The position numbers were made by a program, and so were the translations under genes. Positions 60,815 through 64,000 of a DNA stretch of 64,000 bases are shown one piece after another. Each line of letters starts with the position of its first letter. Position 1 is the first letter of the stretch. Origin of the DNA: Hypericibacter terrae (GTDB lineage: Bacteria > Pseudomonadota > Alphaproteobacteria > Dongiales > Dongiaceae); contig NZ_CP042906.1 of assembly GCF_008728855.1 (NCBI RefSeq), positions 1,178,001 through 1,242,000 on the forward strand, written 5' to 3'. The notes under the pieces are model-generated. The model was not told where the DNA came from. It saw nothing but the letters and a program-made list of their open reading frames with translations, and made no database searches.

Positions 60815-62934
60815 ACCCGCGATCGCCGGCCCACCGACAGATCGAAGCGGCCCTGAAGGCCCACCAGTCCGGAAATCTGGCCGAGGCGCAGCGTCTCTAC
60901 CGCGCCGTTCTGGCGTTGAATGCCAGCGATCCTCAAGCCCTTCACGGGCTGGGGGTGATCGCCTTTGGCGCCGGCAACCGCGACGAGGCCTTGCCCTTGC
61001 TGGCGAAAGCCGCGCTGCAGGCGCCGAGGATCGCCGAGTTTCGCCGCAACTATGCGAATGCGCTGGCGGCCTCGCGCCAGTTCGAGGCGGCGATTCCGGA
61101 ATATCGCGCGGTTCTCAAGCTCGAGCCGCGCGGCGCCGCGGATTGGTCGCGGCTGGGCACGGCACAATCGGCGCTCGGGCAGCATGAGGAAGCGGCAAAA
61201 TCGTTCGCTGCGGCACTCTCTCATCTCCCGGCGAAATCGCCCGACCGCATCGGCGCGCTGCGCCGTCTCGGTCAGGCGCAGAAGCGGGCGGGCCATGGCG
61301 AGGCCGCAGTCCGATCCTGGCAGACGGCGCTGTCGCTCGATCCTCGTCAGGCCGACCTCGAGGCCAATCTCGCCGAGTTGCTGACGACGCTGGGCCGTCC
61401 GATGGAAGCGCAAGCGGCCTATCGCCAGGCGCTGGCGCTCAAGCCGGACGATGCCGCCGTCCTGACCAATCTGGGCGCGCTGTTGCGCGACGACGGCGGA
61501 TTTGTCGAGGCCGAAACGCTCTATCGCGCGGCCCTCAAGGCCGAGCCGGAGTCGGTCATGGCGCGCCGCAATCTGGCCGTGGCGCTGCATGACCAGGAAA
61601 AGGACGCGGAGGCCTGGCCGGTGATCGAGGCGGCCCTCGCCATGGCGCCGCAAGATACGCATGCGCTTCAGATCGCGAGCGGCGTGCTCCAGGGCCTGGG
61701 GCGGCATGAGGCGGCGCTGGCGATGGCGGCAAGGCTGCTGGCACTGGATCCGGGAGAGCCGCGCGTGCCCGGAATTCGCGCCCGATCGCTGCAGGCGCTC
61801 GACCGCAATGCCGAAGCCCTGGCGGCCGCGCGCGACGCAATGCGCAACCTCAAGCCCGATCCGGATGCGCTGGCCGACGCCGCCTTCGTGCTGCGCTCGA
61901 TGGGCGAGATGGACGACGCCATCGCCTGCTATCGAGCGCTGCTGAGGCTTCGGCCCGGCGATGTCGATGCCCATGTCAATCTCGGCGGCTCGCTGCTGTC
62001 GATCGGCCGATTTGCGGAGGGTTGGCTCGAATATGAATGGCGCTGGAAGCGCAAGGCCGAGGCCACGAGGCGCAATCGTCCGATGCCCCAGCCTCTGTGG
62101 GACGGCGCCCGGTCGCTTCCTGGCCGTCTCCTGATCTGGAACGAGCAGGGGGTGGGCGACGAGGTCATGTTCTCGAGCCTGTTGCCCGAGCTGGCGGGCG
62201 GGGTCGATTGCGTGCTCGAATGCGATCCGCGGCTGGTTCCCTTGTTCCGCCGTTCCCTGGCGAAAATCGAGATCGTGGCGCGGCGGGAGCCCATGCCCGA
62301 TCCGCTTCTGACGGGATCCGACATCGTGAGGCAGGCGCCGGCCGGCACGGTCGCGCGCTGGCTGCGGCCGGACCTGGCGAGCTTTGCCGGCAAGGGCGGC
62401 GCCTATCTCGTTCCCGATCCGGCGCGGGTCGCGGCCTTGAAGAGCCGCTATCGCGAGGCGGGGTTCAATGTCGGCATCGCCTGGTTCACCAAGGCCGATC
62501 AGCAGCAGGGGCGCGGCATCGAGCTGGAGCAGCTCGAGCCCCTGCTGTCGACGCCGGGCGTCCGCTTTGTCTCGGTCCAGTATGGCGATCACCGTGCCGC
62601 GATCGCGGCGCTCAAGGAACGGACCGGCGTCGGGATCTTCGAGGATCCGTCGATCGACCAGTTGAAGGATCTGGACGGGTTCGCAGCGCAGCTCGCCGCA
62701 CTCGACCTCGTCGTCACCATCGACAACAGCGCCGCGCATTTCGCCGGCGCCTTGGGCGTCCCCTGCTGGGTTCTGCTGCCCTTTCTGCCCGAATGGCGCT
62801 GGCAGCGCGACCGGACCGATTCGATCTGGTGGTCCTCGCTGCGGCTCTTCCGGCAGAGCCGCCGGGGCGATTGGAGCGAACCGGTGGCCGCGCTTTCGGC
62901 GGCGCTCCACGGCCGGCTGCAGGCGCGCTCATGA
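60811..62934 (+). CDS. TPR glycosyltransferase with GT9-like domain, gene 5 of operon
   Basis: The 707-residue protein has about twelve TPR units (10-405), the junction LEYEWRW, then a GT9-like domain. The first loop reads WNEQGVGDEVMF (443-454) and the second TIDNSAAHFAGALGVP with Asp638 and His643, then WWSSLRLFRQ. It differs from gene 4 by Glu-Val instead of Thr-Leu after the Gly-Asp loop and by Asp-Asn instead of Asp-Thr, so it may use another donor or acceptor. Both ends overlap neighbours by ATGA. Confidence 0.87.
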   Translation: MNPRSPAHRQIEAALKAHQSGNLAEAQRLYRAVLALNASDPQALHGLGVIAFGAGNRDEALPLLAKAALQAPRIAEFRRNYANALAASRQFEAAIPEYRAVLKLEPRGAADWSRLGTAQSALGQHEEAAKSFAAALSHLPAKSPDRIGALRRLGQAQKRAGHGEAAVRSWQTALSLDPRQADLEANLAELLTTLGRPMEAQAAYRQALALKPDDAAVLTNLGALLRDDGGFVEAETLYRAALKAEPESVMARRNLAVALHDQEKDAEAWPVIEAALAMAPQDTHALQIASGVLQGLGRHEAALAMAARLLALDPGEPRVPGIRARSLQALDRNAEALAAARDAMRNLKPDPDALADAAFVLRSMGEMDDAIACYRALLRLRPGDVDAHVNLGGSLLSIGRFAEGWLEYEWRWKRKAEATRRNRPMPQPLWDGARSLPGRLLIWNEQGVGDEVMFSSLLPELAGGVDCVLECDPRLVPLFRRSLAKIEIVARREPMPDPLLTGSDIVRQAPAGTVARWLRPDLASFAGKGGAYLVPDPARVAALKSRYREAGFNVGIAWFTKADQQQGRGIELEQLEPLLSTPGVRFVSVQYGDHRAAIAALKERTGVGIFEDPSIDQLKDLDGFAAQLAALDLVVTIDNSAAHFAGALGVPCWVLLPFLPEWRWQRDRTDSIWWSSLRLFRQSRRGDWSEPVAALSAALHGRLQARS

Positions 62935-64000
62935 CCGCACCGCAGCTGCCGGAGGCCCGGTTCGACGCGGCGCTGGCGCTCTACCGCGCGGGCGATCATG
63001 TGGCCGCCGCCGCGATGCTCGAGCGCGTGGTGGAGCATGAGCCGGACCGCGGCGAGGCCTGGCATCTCCTGGGCGTGATCCGGTCCCAGGCGCCCGATCA
63101 GGAAGGCGCGTTCGCGGCGCTGCAGCGAGCGGTCGCGCTCCGCCCGGAGGATGCCGAGATTCTCGGCAATCTGGCGCGCCTCCAGATCAAGCGGAAGCAA
63201 TATGGGGAAGCCGCGTCGTTGCTGCGGAAGGCGGTGGCGCTCGCGCCGCGCGACGCGGAGCTCTGGCGCAATCTGAGCCTGGCCCGGCGTCGGCAGGACG
63301 ACATCGGCGGGGCGGTCGAGGCGGCGCGCGAGGTTCAGGCGCTACGCCCCGACGATCCCGCGGCGGCGTTCGAGCTGGGCCTCGTTCTCGCGCGTGCCGG
63401 CGATCCGCGCGCCGCGCATGCGCAATATGTGAAGGCCGCGGCGCTGCGGCCGGATTCCGCGCCGTTCCAGGTTCAGCTCGCCGAATCGCTGCGCGGACTG
63501 GGACAGCTGGCGGCCGCCAAGACGGCGGCCGACCGGGCGGTCAAGCTCGACCCCGACTACGCCTCGGCTCATGCCGTGCAGGGCGACGTCCTGCGCGTGC
63601 TGGAGGATTTCAAGGGCGCTGCGGCGGCGCTCGATCGGGCTCTGGCGCTGGCGCCCAATCTGTTTCTGGGCAATTTCTACAAAGGCCTGCTCGAGAACGA
63701 TCTCTGCCGCGTCGACAGCGCCATCGCCCATCTGGACAAGGCGCTGGCGCTCGATCCCGATCACCCCGATCTCCACTGGAATCGGGCGGTCATGAATATC
63801 CGGCGCGGCGAATGGCGCGAGGGCTTCGCCGAATATGAGTGGCGCTTCCGCTCGAATCTGTTCGTCGGCGGTCCGCGTCCGCCCTTGCCGGTCCGTCCGA
63901 AACCCGCCGAGCTCGCTGGCAAGCGGGTGCTGCTGACGGCCGAGCAGGGTATCGGCGACGTGATCCAGTTCCTGCGCTATACGGCGCTGGTGGCGCAAGC
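62931..64000 (+). CDS. TPR glycosyltransferase with GT9-like domain, gene 6 of operon (partial, cut by window end)
   Basis: The frame is open from the ATG at 62931, overlapping the gene 5 stop by 4 nt, to the right edge: about 356 residues. They comprise about eight TPR units, the junction AEYEWRF, and the beginning of a GT9-like domain with TAEQGIGDVIQFLRY (Glu338 to Asp343). By analogy with genes 4 and 5 about 250 residues are missing. No stop codon occurs in this frame in the window. Confidence 0.87.
   Translation, partial: MTAPQLPEARFDAALALYRAGDHVAAAAMLERVVEHEPDRGEAWHLLGVIRSQAPDQEGAFAALQRAVALRPEDAEILGNLARLQIKRKQYGEAASLLRKAVALAPRDAELWRNLSLARRRQDDIGGAVEAAREVQALRPDDPAAAFELGLVLARAGDPRAAHAQYVKAAALRPDSAPFQVQLAESLRGLGQLAAAKTAADRAVKLDPDYASAHAVQGDVLRVLEDFKGAAAALDRALALAPNLFLGNFYKGLLENDLCRVDSAIAHLDKALALDPDHPDLHWNRAVMNIRRGEWREGFAEYEWRFRSNLFVGGPRPPLPVRPKPAELAGKRVLLTAEQGIGDVIQFLRYTALVAQ

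Overview
The window is high-GC, densely coded DNA from a Gram-negative alphaproteobacterium. Outer-membrane genes (mlaA, mlaC, bamD, lpxC), a DUF1127 protein, an alphaproteobacterial-looking class A RNase P RNA and a complete division and cell wall (dcw) cluster running from mraZ to ftsZ support this. A Rhodospirillales-like host is my inference from overall gene content; no species can be named from sequence alone.

Layout. 1-1.6 kb: the end of an unknown gene overlapping, by ATGA, an AbiEii-type nucleotidyltransferase toxin that carries unusual C-terminal WYL-like and zinc-finger-like segments. 1.8-5.1 kb: ettA (+) converging on an mlaA-mlaC lipid-transport pair (-). 5.4-11.1 kb: a dppABCDF dipeptide importer (-), with a terminator-like hairpin between dppA and dppB. 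11.3-20.8 kb: mixed housekeeping and metabolic genes: a thioesterase, an M14-type deacylase, a DddL/DddQ-type cupin, a UvrD helicase, prmA, a small secreted protein, a protein built of three DUF1127 units, and aminopeptidase P. 20.9-46.1 kb (-): one long envelope and division block. It reads mraZ-rsmH-ftsL-ftsI-murE-murF-mraY-murD-ftsW-murG-murC-murB-ddl-ftsQ-ftsA-ftsZ, then a strong terminator, then lpxC-bamD-recN-ligA. Many junctions are 4-nt ATGA overlaps, so translation is probably coupled. Upstream of mraZ lie four TGGG boxes at an exact 10-nt period, the expected MraZ operator. 46.4-49.4 kb (-): rnpB, an AmpD-like amidase, an EamA transporter and a TerB/DnaJ protein.

49.6-64.0 kb (+): the most unusual part. 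Six large tetratricopeptide-repeat (TPR) glycosyltransferase genes follow one another, and every junction is a 4-nt ATGA or GTGA overlap; the last runs off the window. They are an O-GlcNAc-transferase-like (GT41/SPINDLY) enzyme, a GT41-TPR-GT9-like double enzyme of 1343 residues, a GT41 paralogue that has lost its key His and Lys positions, and three TPR-GT9-like proteins. I read this as a multi-subunit protein O-glycosylation system of unknown target. The acceptor and sugar donor cannot be seen in this window.

No tRNA, CRISPR array, insertion sequence or prophage was recognised.
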